This document shows, piece by piece, positions 9,736-19,962 of a stretch of DNA of 35,980 nucleotides (position 1 is its first letter; every line of letters begins with the position of its first letter). Position numbers and translations under genes: made by a program. The notes under the pieces are model-generated. The model made no database searches and was not told where the DNA came from. It saw only the letters and a program-made list of their open reading frames with translations. Source of the stretch: Scleroderma bovista (lineage: Eukaryota > Basidiomycota > Agaricomycetes > Boletales > Sclerodermataceae); contig JAYMGJ010000250.1 of the NCBI GenBank assembly GCA_037178675.1, positions 1 to 35,980 on the forward strand. The letters run 5' to 3'.

Positions 9736-12129
9736 ATGGCCCGCAGTCGTTCATCCAGCAGATCTATGGAGAATCCTGATACAGAAGATGAGCAAGACCA
9801 TTCTTCTGACTCGTCGGGCACAGAGGCACCACAAAATGTGGTAAAAACAAAACTCCGGGATGATGAGGTCGAGGTCCTTGAGGAAGCCTTGGAAGACTGG
9901 AAGGCAGCTGACAGCAACCAAAGGAAAGGTATGAAGAATGCCATGAAGGCAAAAATCAAAAATCTCCCTGCCAATAGCACACTCAAAGGACACGAATGGG
10001 AGAAGAAAAAAAAAGTGCGCCCCATTTCCATAACTTCACATGGACTACTGATGCATCAGTGATATCAGGCAATTAAAAATTGGTTGTATAACCACAGCCG
10101 AGCCCGTGCCCGAAAGGCCCTAGTAAAGTATGGACGTAGGTGGACTGCCAGATCAGTCGTAATGAAGTCGAAGAAAAAAGAAATCGAAGCCGAATTCGAA
10201 CGGGCCGGAATTGCCCAAGGAAGCACAGGCATGATTAAAGGCTACCAAAAGGCGGTAGGATGCATCATGGGGAAGCTCACCCAGGAGGAAAGGGATGCTG
10301 CGGCAAAGCAGGCTGATGAATGGAACGAGGAGCAGCCGCCGGCAGAGGTCCAGGCCGAGTAAGTTTGACATGTTATCTCGACAATTATTCATCTGCAAAC
10401 AGAATGGCCGAGACAAAAGGCCGACAATATGTCAAACAGTTTGCGCAGGAAATGTGGTGGCAGTGTGGGATGCGGGTGGTTGTGATGGCGGCATGGAAGG
10501 GCCGGAATGGTCAGCCCATGATGGGAATGTATGTCACTTCTCACTTGTGGTATTTGTATACTCACATTCACAGGCATGACTTTAATTCGGCATTGGGACA
10601 AGGGAAGACCTTTGCCGATTGGGATGACATCAAGCACCACTGGGATGCCTATGCACAGCAGGCCATAGGAGGGGAAGAACACGATGATAGCGATGAAGAT
10701 GCCGGACCGACGCTCTGCCGGAAGAAAGGGCAGAAGAGGCCACAAACTGTTTTACCAACAATGGAAGATGGCACACCAATGATTCCGATCATCCTCGATA
10801 TGCAAGCATTGGAGAGAAAGGATGTTATGAGGACCTTTGTGACATGGCATTATCGTAAGTTCTTCCTTGTAAATAGATGGAGAATTGACCCCTTGCCGCA
10901 GGCAAGGCATGCGGCAAGCCAAGTGCCAGTGTTCCTTGGGCTGCCATACATGCAAAGACCGGTATCTACATTTCATCTGTGTACCTGCCGCGGCATTGGG
11001 AGTTCAAAGAGCCGACCCGGCTCACAAATCAGGAAGTTACAAAGGTACTGGAATTCTGGCGCGATAGGCAAGTGACAGATCCGGAAGATGTACTGACATT
11101 TCACAAATGGAGAGATATGGATGGTGGATTACAAGATCCAGTATCAGATTGTGAGGACTCAGTGGCCGGAATGATAAGTGCAGCAAAGCCGCCCCTGAAA
11201 GGTTAGCTCTGAATACTTTTATCAACTTGTTTTGACTGGTTCAAAGAACCTGCGGCACGAGATGTGGAACTCGCAAGCAGTCGGAAGAGGCGGCGCACAA
11301 TTGGTATGGATCTTTCAACCATGTTATGCAACCATTGACATGCATAAAAGAAGAGGCCCCAGAGGAGAGGGAGTCCAGTGCAACAAACAAAAACCAATGC
11401 CGGTCAAACCAGGATGATGGTACGCCCCATCCGTATTCCAAGCATTTGATCCTCCTACATTTGGAACATCCCTGTCAGCAAGCCATACAATGCCCATTGA
11501 ACAGCCTGGTCAGTTCCTTTGAATATTTTTGTTGTCAGAATATGAAGTTTATATATAGAGGATGACTCAGATGGACATAATGCTAAGGAAAACGGTGCGT
11601 GGGGCTTGGTTTTGTTATGCCGGTGGGACCATCTTGACGAAGAGCATCAGCGGCACTGACGGCACGGCAGCCGGCCGAACCTAAACAGCAAGGTGGGTAT
11701 TGGTCTCAATTACTTGGAAATGGCACGTATTCTCATATAAGAAAAAGCACATATGGATCCCGGCAACGTCAATGCTAATGGACCGATGAAGCCAAAGCCC
11801 CGGGTTAAAAAGAACACAGCCGATGCACCGGTGGAATGTAAGTTTGCCTATTTCAATATCCATTTGAGCAATTCCGACAAATGATAGTTGGTGAATTAAC
11901 TATGCATTCCATTGGCAACACAAATGGGATGGAGGGTGGTCGATCAGGGGATGATGATGCCACACACTCTGGAGGCAAGGGGAAGCGGGCTGCCAGCACA
12001 CGCCGGATTGCCAGGGCTCAACATGTCAATGCCGTTGCCGGGCCTAGTCAACCGGAACGGCAAAGAAGGCGGTCAAAGCGGCCCGATGCCGATGTCCCTA
12101 CGCCCAGCCCAAAGAGACACCGCGAATAA
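9736..12129 (+). pseudogene. Gene B: basidiomycete family of unknown function, probable single frameshift
   Basis: Eleven exons can be joined: 9736-10014, 10069-10358, 10403-10528, 10574-10854, 10902-11201, 11247-11303, 11351-11508, 11559-11594, 11645-11692, 11742-11837 and 11888-12129, about 637 residues. All junctions keep phase except within the seventh exon, where one base seems missing near 11419. The N-terminus is Ser-rich and acidic; exon 2 opens with a basic segment KNWLYNHSRARARK (about 96-109), then GRRWTARSVV. Later conserved-looking stretches are QEMWWQCGMRVVVMAAW and YLPRHWEF. The C-terminus is low-complexity with RKRRR, RVKK and RQRRRSKRP basic clusters suggestive of nuclear localisation. 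The architecture resembles proteins I recall as numerous in mushroom genomes, without known function. A DNA-binding role is only a guess. If a short intron hides the shift, the gene is intact. Confidence 0.6.
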
Positions 12130-12209
12130 TATACTTGTAGAATAATTCTATTGTCAAATCTGCCATGTCTTGTGCCGAAAGATTTTATTGCTGCACTACT
12201 GTAACAAAA

Positions 12210-13411
12210 CTACAGCTTGGAGGGATCTAATACTACCACATCCTCAGGGTGATTGGACTCAATTATGTCACCATTCTCGCCAAGTCGGGCTGACCTAGCC
12301 AACATATCCCGCACATTTGCCAACATCGCTCTCCGGCACATTTCCGATCTCCACAACCTGGCAGTGTTGAGCAACGTGTTTGCATAATGAATGTAGGCCG
12401 CGATCATAGGGTGATCAAGGCCGGCATCGAGTGGGAGTAGGTCGGGCAAGTTCCTAGGAGGGACGGATGTAGCAACTTGCCTTGCAGAGGCCACTAGATG
12501 ACAACTGATCAACTGATACTATGGATCAAGCCCAAGAGAGACTTACATGAAAGTGCATCACTCTGGAATGGATCCAAATGCTCATGCAATGCATTAATCC
12601 TGTCCACCATCTCAAAATATTCCACTGGATGATTGTTAAATACACATAATTCCTGCAGTAATACTGACTTACCATCCTCTGCATGCACGTGTTCCCGGAA
12701 TCGTGCATGCGATCCAGATACAGCCTCAGGAGATGATTCTGCCTCCATTGGGGAGGTGGGAATCCGCTGGCTTGATGCCGGGCTCGATGGCGATGCCGGG
12801 AGCGATGGCGATGCCGGGCTGGATGGTGATGCTGGGCTGGATGGTGATGCCGGGACTGAGGATGCCGGCATTGATGGGGATGACGTCCCAATACGTCGCA
12901 CGTGCACTGGAGAGGGCGGGATCCATGCGGCCATCGTGGGGGATGGCGACGGTGGCATCCATGCTTGTGGTTGGGTGCCTTGGGATGATGGCCGAACCAA
13001 TGGGGTAGCTGGCATTGCTGCCGGGGGTGGCATTGATGCCTGCGACCGAATGGTGAGGGTAGACGGCACATTGGATGAACTGGCAGCGATTGGAGGCGAC
13101 GGTGGCATCCAAGCCTGGGATCTAGTCGTGGGGGTTGCTGCGCGCATCTCATGTGCTGAGGGGCCAGGGAGGTTGATCGGAGCTGATTGTGAGGGGGCCG
13201 GTAACTGATTGTTTGCCGCTGTTGCTTGTCTGTTGCTGTCCCCAGACATTGCATTGTTGTTCCTCACAGACACATTTGTTTCACCTGTGCGCATCCCGTG
13301 GCGTGGGGGAGAGGGTGGCATCCAGTCCATGCTTGATGGCAGGCGTTCATCGACAATGGATGGAGGCGGGTGCCACACTGGCAGTGCAGGAATGGCTGAT
13401 AACGATGTCAT
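12210..13411 (-). CDS. Gene C: proline-rich protein of unknown function
   Basis: Two exons, 13411-12547 and 12493-12210, joined by a 53 nt GTAAGT...TAG intron, give 382 residues with no disruption. Residues 1 to about 225 are Pro/Ser/Ala-rich and contain MPPSP motifs in several WMPPSPP-like settings, then a hexapeptide array of the PASPSS type encoded by an 18 bp DNA repeat (about 12780-12850). The last ~150 residues look globular, with VEYFEMVDRINALHEHLDPF and a helical stretch YIHYANTLLNTARLWRSEM. I do not recognise the domain. It ends 80 bp from the 3' end of gene B, so the two converge. Membership in the same accessory block as KDZ and TET/JBP is inferred from location and similar intron style. 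Confidence 0.65.
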
Positions 13412-14544
13412 GCAGATCAGCTCAGAGGAGAGAAATTACTCACTCAATTTCCGCGGACTTGTGCTATCAAATCTGACAGACTTAGGTGGCATAGCGGTAG
13501 CAAAGATGCAAGTTGACAAGATGGAATTGACGTGGAATGGAAATCACAATTGAATGATTATATAATAATGGTTTCCATATATAGTTCATTTATCTCACCA
13601 CTGGAAAGATTTGCTGATAGTGTGTTGTGCCAAAGGTATCAGCAAGTGCCGATGTTATACAAGTGCTGATGGTATTACAAATGTATGTCCTGCCGCCGGG
13701 GTGTGTGCCGATTGTCTACCGTATGCATGTTCCAATGGAATGCTGTGCTGATTACAGTATGTTACCTCAATCAACACCTAATGCCGCCATCCATGGCAAT
13801 TATAGATACTCTTGCTATTTATGTATATCGATAACATCGAAGAATTACTGCAAAGGTAAATCTTGCATTTGCCGGCGAAAGATTGGGATAGTATCATGTA
13901 CATAGTGCCAATAGTGTGCTGTGTCACAAGTGTGATGTGCCAATAGTATGATGTGCCAATAGTATAATGTGCCAATGGTATGTTGTGCCGATGGTATGTT
14001 GTGCCGATGTTGCTGTGCCGATAGTGTCTTGTGCGAATGGTTTGCAAGTGCCAATGTTATGCAAGTGCTGATCACTGTTACAGCGGCATGGATGTAATGC
14101 CGCCGATGGTTGTGCCGATTGTATGCCGATTGTATGTGCCGATGCAGTGCCAAGTGTATGTTCTCCCTTGTATGTTCTGCTGATTGTGTTGTGCCAGTGG
14201 ATTAAAAGTATGTTGCTCCTTCCAATACTTGATGCCACCATACATGGCAATTATAGTTACATCTGTAGGACATATCTAGCCTGCTCTTGGTATTCATGTA
14301 TATCAGTAACGTTGAAAAGTTACTCCACAGGTAAATTTGGGATGTGCCAGCGACATATTGGCAATGCATTCATGGCTGTGGTTGAGACCATTACTGGCAT
14401 GTCTCTGACAGAGTTCTCAGGCTGTGTCAATGATTCACAAGGACAACTCTACATGCATAAATATACTTTACAATGTGATGTATATGGTATACATGGAATA
14501 GGAAGCGGAAATTGTACAAAAGACGTAGGTATGATAAAAGAAAA
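13412..14544. repeat. 16 bp satellite flanked by a diverged ~130-155 bp direct duplication
   Basis: Tandem units of about 16 bp (GTGCCAATAGTATGAT and variants GTGCCGATGGTATGTT) run from about 13905 to 14060 and fade out by 14180. They are bracketed by two related segments, about 13761-13890 and 14211-14366, sharing 'catggcaattatag', 'tatgtatatc' and 'aggtaaat' blocks; the second has ~25 bp extra. Unit differences fall mainly on CCGA, CCAA and CTGA. No gene is seen. The area just upstream of gene C (13412-13760) presumably holds its promoter. Confidence 0.7.
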
Positions 14545-16513
14545 TTAGTCCGTTTCCATTTGCAAACCGGCATCATGCCCGGCATCGGCATCGGAACTCC
14601 CAATCTCCATATCAGATGCTGGCCCAACATCTCCATCTTCCGGCGGGCTGACCTCGATTGCCGGAATATTGCCGGTCTCCATTGTTGCGGGCACTTCATC
14701 ACAAATCGCTGTGTCAACAACACAATGTTGTGATCAGTAGCACATAGCTTGGTAATTGACAGACTTACCGTTTGGTGGGGCCCAGTTGTAGCTATCACCG
14801 GTTGGCTTGCTGGCACCCCTTTCATCGACCAAGCCTGGAGTTGCCACCTCCAGACTTGAGGCATTGTTGCGCAGCGCAACCTGCATACCATGGGTGCCGG
14901 TCAGCTCGCTCGAGCCATGTCGGGACGGATTGTTGGACGATGCCATTTCTTCCAGCATTGTGGTAGGCGCTAGTGCCAACGGGCTTGGCGGACTGGGGTG
15001 AGCGCACTGCGAGACCTCAGGACATGTTGAGTCAGATGCTGGCTGTGTCGGTGTGAATGCCTGCCGCGATGCCGGACGTTGAAGATGGGATGGTGTTGGG
15101 AACAGCTGTTCCTGCATCGCTTCAACCACCTGCCGTAAGCTGGCGACTTCTCCGAGTGCGACGGCCAATCTTGCATTCGCTTTGTCCACCTTTCGTTCCG
15201 TTTTGGCCTGCTTTTCCCTCAAACGGACAACCTCCTCCTCGAGATCTTGTATATTCAATGTATTTGTACTGTCTCCCAGTGTTGTGGGAGGGTTCGTGCC
15301 ACTGCTGGCGGCCGTTGACGATGGACTTGCTGTCCTTGATGTCTTCCCTAGCCATGCTGGAGTATTGATCAGTACCCCATCAAAAACTGGATGGAATATC
15401 GATAGAAATAATATTAAATTGTTCGAATAATGAACGACTTACTTGGTTTCCTGGGCGGATTGGCTGCTGCTGGTGCCGGGGTCTGACGTTGGCTTTTTGC
15501 ACGCTGTGACCTTCCTCGGTTGAGTGTTGAGGGCGCAGATGGTGAACACTGACGCGGTGCCGGTTTCCTCGGTGCTTGTGAGCACGACCTTGACCTCGCT
15601 CTGACTGCCGTCATCATGCTGCATGCAATCTTGCTGCAACAGCATTGCCAGCAAGCATGGCCTGGGTTCGCTGCGCACCGTCGATCCCGCTGTACGCACT
15701 TGATGCACCGATCCTTGTCATCCACCCACTCATAGCCTGCGTCTGGTGTCTGCATGTCGCGAACGTTTGGCCTTGGTCGCTTTGGCCGTGGTTGCGATGA
15801 GCCTTCTTCATCGTCACCGTCGCTGTTGATCATTGCGACGAATTGGGCATGCTTCCTCGGCTTGCGACTGCGACTGTGGCCCCTAGGCACCTCATCATCC
15901 TCGATGGCACGGCTTCCTTCTGGCACTGCTTGTGAGTCCTCAGTTTCGCTGGGCTCACTTACTTGGCCACGACTGCCTTGCACCTCTGTCTCCTTTACCC
16001 CCGATGGTCCTGCCACTGCATTGTTCCCCAACGGCTCTACGGCTCTCCTCTTTCCCTTGTCCACCTTCTTCTGCGGCTTGCCTAGTTGGAACCAGGGATG
16101 GTCCTAGATATCGTGGTCCGTGGCGTTAACGATGTCCGGGAAGTGAGGCCACTTCCCTGTCAACAGGATCACCTCTGGCGCCTCCATAAACTGGTCGGCA
16201 GCAACGATGATAGTCGGTATAATGAATCCTGCAGGTAACTCCTGCAGGACATTCTCGACCTGGCGCTATCATATCCTAATCAGTGAGTTGATTGATTGCA
16301 GATAAATTTGCCACGCACCACCTGGGCCCAGATAGTTGACACTGCTTCCGACCATACACCCTTCTCCCGTGTGCTTCTCAAGCCATCAATCCGGCCTTGA
16401 ATTATTTCAGCGGCCTGGGCGATGACTTCTTCTGCAGTGAGGGACGTAGCTGTTGACACGTCCTCTTGAACGGATGAGGCAGAGACGAACTGAGAACCTT
16501 CTGAAGTTGCCAT
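14545..16513 (-). pseudogene. Gene D: Zn2Cys6-like cluster and coiled-coil protein, one in-frame stop
   Basis: Four exons join in phase: 16513-16319, 16265-15443, 15356-14769 and 14708-14545, with introns of 53, 86 and 60 nt, giving 590 codons. At about residues 252-280 six cysteines are spaced C-X2-C-X6-C-X7-C-X2-C-X6-C, which fits the fungal Zn(II)2Cys6 consensus. A basic region (GHSRSRKPRK, RPKRPRPN) precedes it. Residues about 373-425 form a strong coiled coil (LEEEVVRLREKQAKTERKV). The tail is acidic. Codon 119 is TAG (16106-16104) within an otherwise convincing frame, consistent with CAG to TAG. An alternative 69 nt in-frame intron (GTGATC...CTAG) could remove it. The ATG at 16513 starts a plausible N-terminus; ATG 16064 would skip the stop. 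A regulatory or DNA-binding role is suggested, not shown. Confidence 0.62.
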
Positions 16514-17318
16514 ATAGACTGTAAGGATGTGGAAATGGTAAAGCAGTGGTTGAGGAGAGGAAGAACTGGGTCCGATTGCCGTGCGGCCTGGAGGATGTTC
16601 AACGTATTATATAAGCATTTCACACCACAACATGTTTGCATTGTGGTCGCACACCAAAGTGGACTAAATCAAATATAGGTTAATAATTCAGCCACAAGTC
16701 CGACCAATCATTGTCCTGACAATTCGGCTAATGAACCACACTGCCGCATTTCATATTGCATGATGGCCGCGTTTCTATTGCTTGTGATTGGCTATCACAG
16801 TGCATTGTCCCATCACAATAATAAGGGATCTCGGATCGGCATTATGATTTGCCTTATTTTGGAGTGTGTCTCTCAGGGAACAATCGATGCGGCATGTATT
16901 AACACAGCCGCAGCTTGAGAAAGGGATCAATGCCGCATGTCAGTCATTGCGGTACAGCCATCATTAATTTAATGTTATCATTGCGGTACTTATTCGCACA
17001 GCCACCAGCCTGGCTGCCACCGGCCAGTATGTCAGTGGCAAATGCCGGTGTCCACAACCGTGCCAACACTGCCACACGGCACGGTCATTCCCATATTGCC
17101 GCACATGCAAGCATGATGGCCGCACGGCTATTACTCCAGCACGTTTGTGATTCTCGGCAAGGTATTGCGGCACCTGCGTGATGGCTGCACAGCCATTACC
17201 AGTATTTATGTTGTGCTGTTCTTGTAATGCCGCAATTCTATTATGCCGATGGTAGATTGCTGATGACATGTTGTGCCGCTGCTGTCGTCGGTTCAAATCT
17301 GACATTGCCCAAAAAACA
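16514..17318. other. Gene-free spacer with TGCCGCA/TGCGGTA words
   Basis: About 800 bp upstream of gene D. Its first part should contain the gene D promoter. The rest has scattered TGCCGCA and GCGGTAC words, apparently a decayed satellite. No gene is supported. Confidence 0.5.
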
Positions 17319-17690
17319 ATTCTGCTGACAGTCGTGTTCTGCCGACAGCCTTGTTCTGCCGACAACCTTGTTCTGCCGACAGTGTGTTCTGCCAACAGCG
17401 TTGTTCTGCCGACAGCATTGTTCTGCCGACAGCGTTGTTCTGCCGACAGCGTTGTTCTGCTGACAACGTGTTCTGCCGACAGCGTTGTTCTGCTGACAAC
17501 GTGTTCTGCCGACAGCCTTGTTCTGCTGACAACGTGTTCTGCTGACAGCGTTGTTCTGCCGACAACGTGTTCTGCCGACAGCCTTGTTCTGCCGACAGCC
17601 TTGTTCTGTCGAAAACGTGTTCTGCCAACTGCCTTGTTCTGCTGACAGTGTGTTCTGCCAATGCCATGTAGTGCCGATTGTGTCGTGCCA
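17319..17690 (+). repeat. 16-17 bp tandem satellite (GTTCTGCCGACAGCGTT type)
   Basis: About twenty head-to-tail units of 16-17 bp. Variation is concentrated at two CpG sites: CCGA/CTGA/CCAA and GCGT/GTGT/GCAT. Long open frames across it result from the periodicity. It leads directly into dispersed repeat copy 2, just as TGCCG arrays precede copies 1 and 3. Confidence 0.9.
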
Positions 17691-18440
17691 CACCTGGCTT
17701 ACCGTTACTTTAGAGAAGACCAGATGCCCGGCCCTACATTTATACAAGGGATATAGTTCTAAGGGCCTGCTGTGTATATTGGGAGGCCAAACATTATGGC
17801 CAATCATACTGAAGGGGAAGCATATCAGCTGGCCTTCCCATCTAGCTAGGTGTCCCCAGACGGAGGGCTTGCTTAATGCTCTGGGACACCGCATTCATAG
17901 CCTGTCACTTTGAAGTGTACTGCAAGGCCCTCCCATATAGGTAGATAACACCTTTCTGAGGGCCCACCTAATGCTATGGGACATTGTACCTATTGTTGCC
18001 GTGTGCCCTGACTATATAGATGAAACTGGCTCCAGGGCCTACTCATAGTCATGGGACACCAATCCCATGGCTAGGTATTCTTAAAGGTACACCATGCATG
18101 CAGCCCATTGGAAAGCATGGGATGCTGTTTCTATGGCTGGCCCTGCAACAAGAAAGGGACACCAAAGGTACAGCCCAATGCAAAGCACAGGACACACTAT
18201 CCCTCTGGCCCACTGACAGAAACAGGACACCAATACCACAGCCAAATTCAAAGCATGGGACACTGGTACAGAGGCCTTTCTATTGACTCCCGTCCGCAGG
18301 TTAGCCGCATTGTGGCACTTACTACCGTCCTTTTGCTGAAATGCTGCGGCAGCCCCCCTGCAATCCTTGGCCTGAATGTAGTGGCTACCCTGCGGCATAT
18401 AGTCCTCTGGCCGCATGCCACGGCTCCCTTGCCGCATTAG
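17691..18440 (+). repeat. Dispersed non-coding repeat, copy 2
   Basis: Collinear with copies 1 and 3. It lacks a ~130 bp block present at 1248-1385 in copy 1 and 23461-23595 in copy 3. Copies 1 and 2 stand in direct orientation on either side of the six-gene block. Confidence 0.75.
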
Positions 18441-18742
18441 GTCCTATTGCCACAGGCCATATCCTGATCTAGTGTACTAGTGTGTCAGCCCACCAATATT
18501 ACTTGGTGACAACCTCTCCATGAGCCACCAATATGGCATGGTGAAACACCTTACCATTAGCCCACTCGTATGACATGGGGATGCACCATGGCTGGGCCCT
18601 ATCTCAGCTGGCCATGTAGCACGGCCGATTGTCAGCTTCGTCTGTCCGTGTTGTATGGGACAATGCAGGTGCATTATGTGCAACACCATCACTGCCTCTG
18701 TGCCACTCGTCGGATACCCTCAGCGGTATGGCAAGAGAGGAT
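18441..18742. other. Spacer without recognised features
   Basis: About 300 bp between repeat copy 2 and the hairpin-rich sequence. A minor stem (ATACC...GGTAT, near 18714) is the only structure noticed. Confidence 0.4.
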
Positions 18743-18838
18743 CCACACTGGCTAGTACCAGTGTGGTGCTGCACGGGGACGAGAAAAGTGCTGGCGCGCT
18801 CCCGAAAGGGACGTTCTCGCCCGGCTGGCCTGTGGGAA

Positions 18839-19909
18839 CTAGTGTACCATGAATTAGGAACTGCTAATTAGCGAGGCTGATTAGCGCTGATTAGCACAGT
18901 GAATTTGGGGACTCAGAGACCCACTGTGAATTTGTGTTAATTAGGGTCACCAGCCTCCAATGACAGATCAGACCATAGTAAACCCCATGACATGTATGAC
19001 AGATGGATTATGACTAGTTGACAGGCATGGGGTGACTGCAAGACACTGTACAAAACTTTTGGCTCATAGACTCTAGAGTCATAACTGAACACTATGGACA
19101 CTTCAACCAGGGTGAAGGTAGATCTCCTCTGCCTTTACCTAGAAAGTCTTCCTGATACCATACCCCAGTCGGGCAGCAAAACAACCAAGTATGGTTTCGA
19201 CTTGGTCGACAATGATGATTTGGAAGACAGGGGTCTTGTTGGTACTATCAACTGTCAACGTGACTCGAGAGTTGAGATACATCTATATCACTGCAACAAT
19301 GGTCCAATAATCTTCTCTGAGTAAGGGCCAGGTCTCCCCAAGCTCACTGAACTTTTTGAGTCATGGCTTGATGAACTTGCTTCAGAGCCTGAGGTCCTTA
19401 TCCTCTTCAAATGTGTCACAGGAAAGGTGACAGAGTGACAGATGAAACTGCATACCAGAGGGAGTCAGGAGAGTGAGACTGAAGCCAGGAATGAGCCAGT
19501 GACTGGCATTGATACCACAGAGAGTCGAGTACACACTTATGTAAGAACTATATAGTTCTAGCTGTAAGTATCAAGTCCATACTAGTACCTAGCCTGTACG
19601 AGATAAGGACAATGATATGTACAGTAATTAAAATGATATCATTTCTTCGGCACCAGTGCCCTTGGCAGTCTACTGCATCCATTCCTGACCTTCTGACCAC
19701 CTTGTCATTGTCACAGATCACTCCTGGCACCTTTGCATGAGACGAATGGGAGTAAAGTTACACTGTTTTTGTAAAATATCTAGTCTAATAACAAGATTTA
19801 ACATTTCTGCTAATTAGCGCTAATTTGCATGGGTGAATTTGGGGCCCAGTCAGCTAGTTGCAAATTAGCCAGTTAATTAGGGCTCAAACCCAAATTCACA
19901 GTACACTAG
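18839..19909. mobile_element. 1.07 kb DNA transposon with terminal inverted repeats
   Basis: The ends are inverted repeats matching at 17 of 20 positions and starting CTAGTGTAC, flanked by a 6 bp direct duplication TGGGAA (18833-18838 and 19910-19915). Both ends also carry a subterminal ~90 bp segment in direct orientation with GCTAATTAGCG, GTGAATTTGGGG and AATTAGGG words. At this size it is probably non-autonomous. An alternative reading is CACTA-like ends (CACTAGTG) with a 3 bp duplication, but the left end then has a mismatch and the duplications differ. Confidence 0.72.
19094..19324 (+). CDS. Small open frame inside the TIR element, function unknown
   Basis: An ATG-started 76-residue frame with protein-like composition, acidic in the middle (DLVDNDDLEDRG). 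After its TAA stop, the same frame continues for 37 sense codons (PKLTELFESWLDEL...) to a TGA at 19438, suggesting a remnant of a ~115-residue protein with a stop in it. It is not recognisable as a transposase. It may be a captured fragment or a decayed gene. Confidence 0.35.
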   Translation: MDTSTRVKVDLLCLYLESLPDTIPQSGSKTTKYGFDLVDNDDLEDRGLVGTINCQRDSRVEIHLYHCNNGPIIFSE

Positions 19910-19962
19910 TGGGAACAGCCTCGCGCTGTTGGCTTCGCTGACAAAGAAGCCTCCTTGTCCCC

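Larger units (their letters stand above)
18743..19962 (+). other. Hairpin-rich sequence, possibly a structured RNA, split by a transposon
   Basis: With the element at 18839-19909 and one duplication removed, several perfect stems lie within ~150 nt. CCACACTGG/CCAGTGTGG is at 18743-18766. CGAGAA (18780) pairs with TTCTCG (18814) around CCC-GAAA-GGG (18801-18810). AACAGC/GCTGTT spans the insertion point (19914-19930). GGCTTC/GAAGCC is at 19931-19951. All but the first are enclosed by GGGGAC (18775) with GTCCCC (19957). No known RNA family was recognised, and no promoter was seen. Confidence 0.35.

Noticed and set aside
17288..17310. tRNA-like T-arm (GTCGG-TTCAAAT-CTGAC) just before the 17 bp satellite
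   Set aside because: No matching acceptor, D-arm or anticodon arm could be found upstream. At most a tRNA or SINE relic.
17319..17690. Regular short repeats suggesting a CRISPR array
   Set aside because: Units are head to tail with no unique spacers, in a eukaryotic setting; it is a minisatellite.
18837..19911. CACTA superfamily assignment for the TIR element
   Set aside because: It would need a C to A change at the left end and unequal 3 bp duplications, whereas a 6 bp duplication TGGGAA is perfect.
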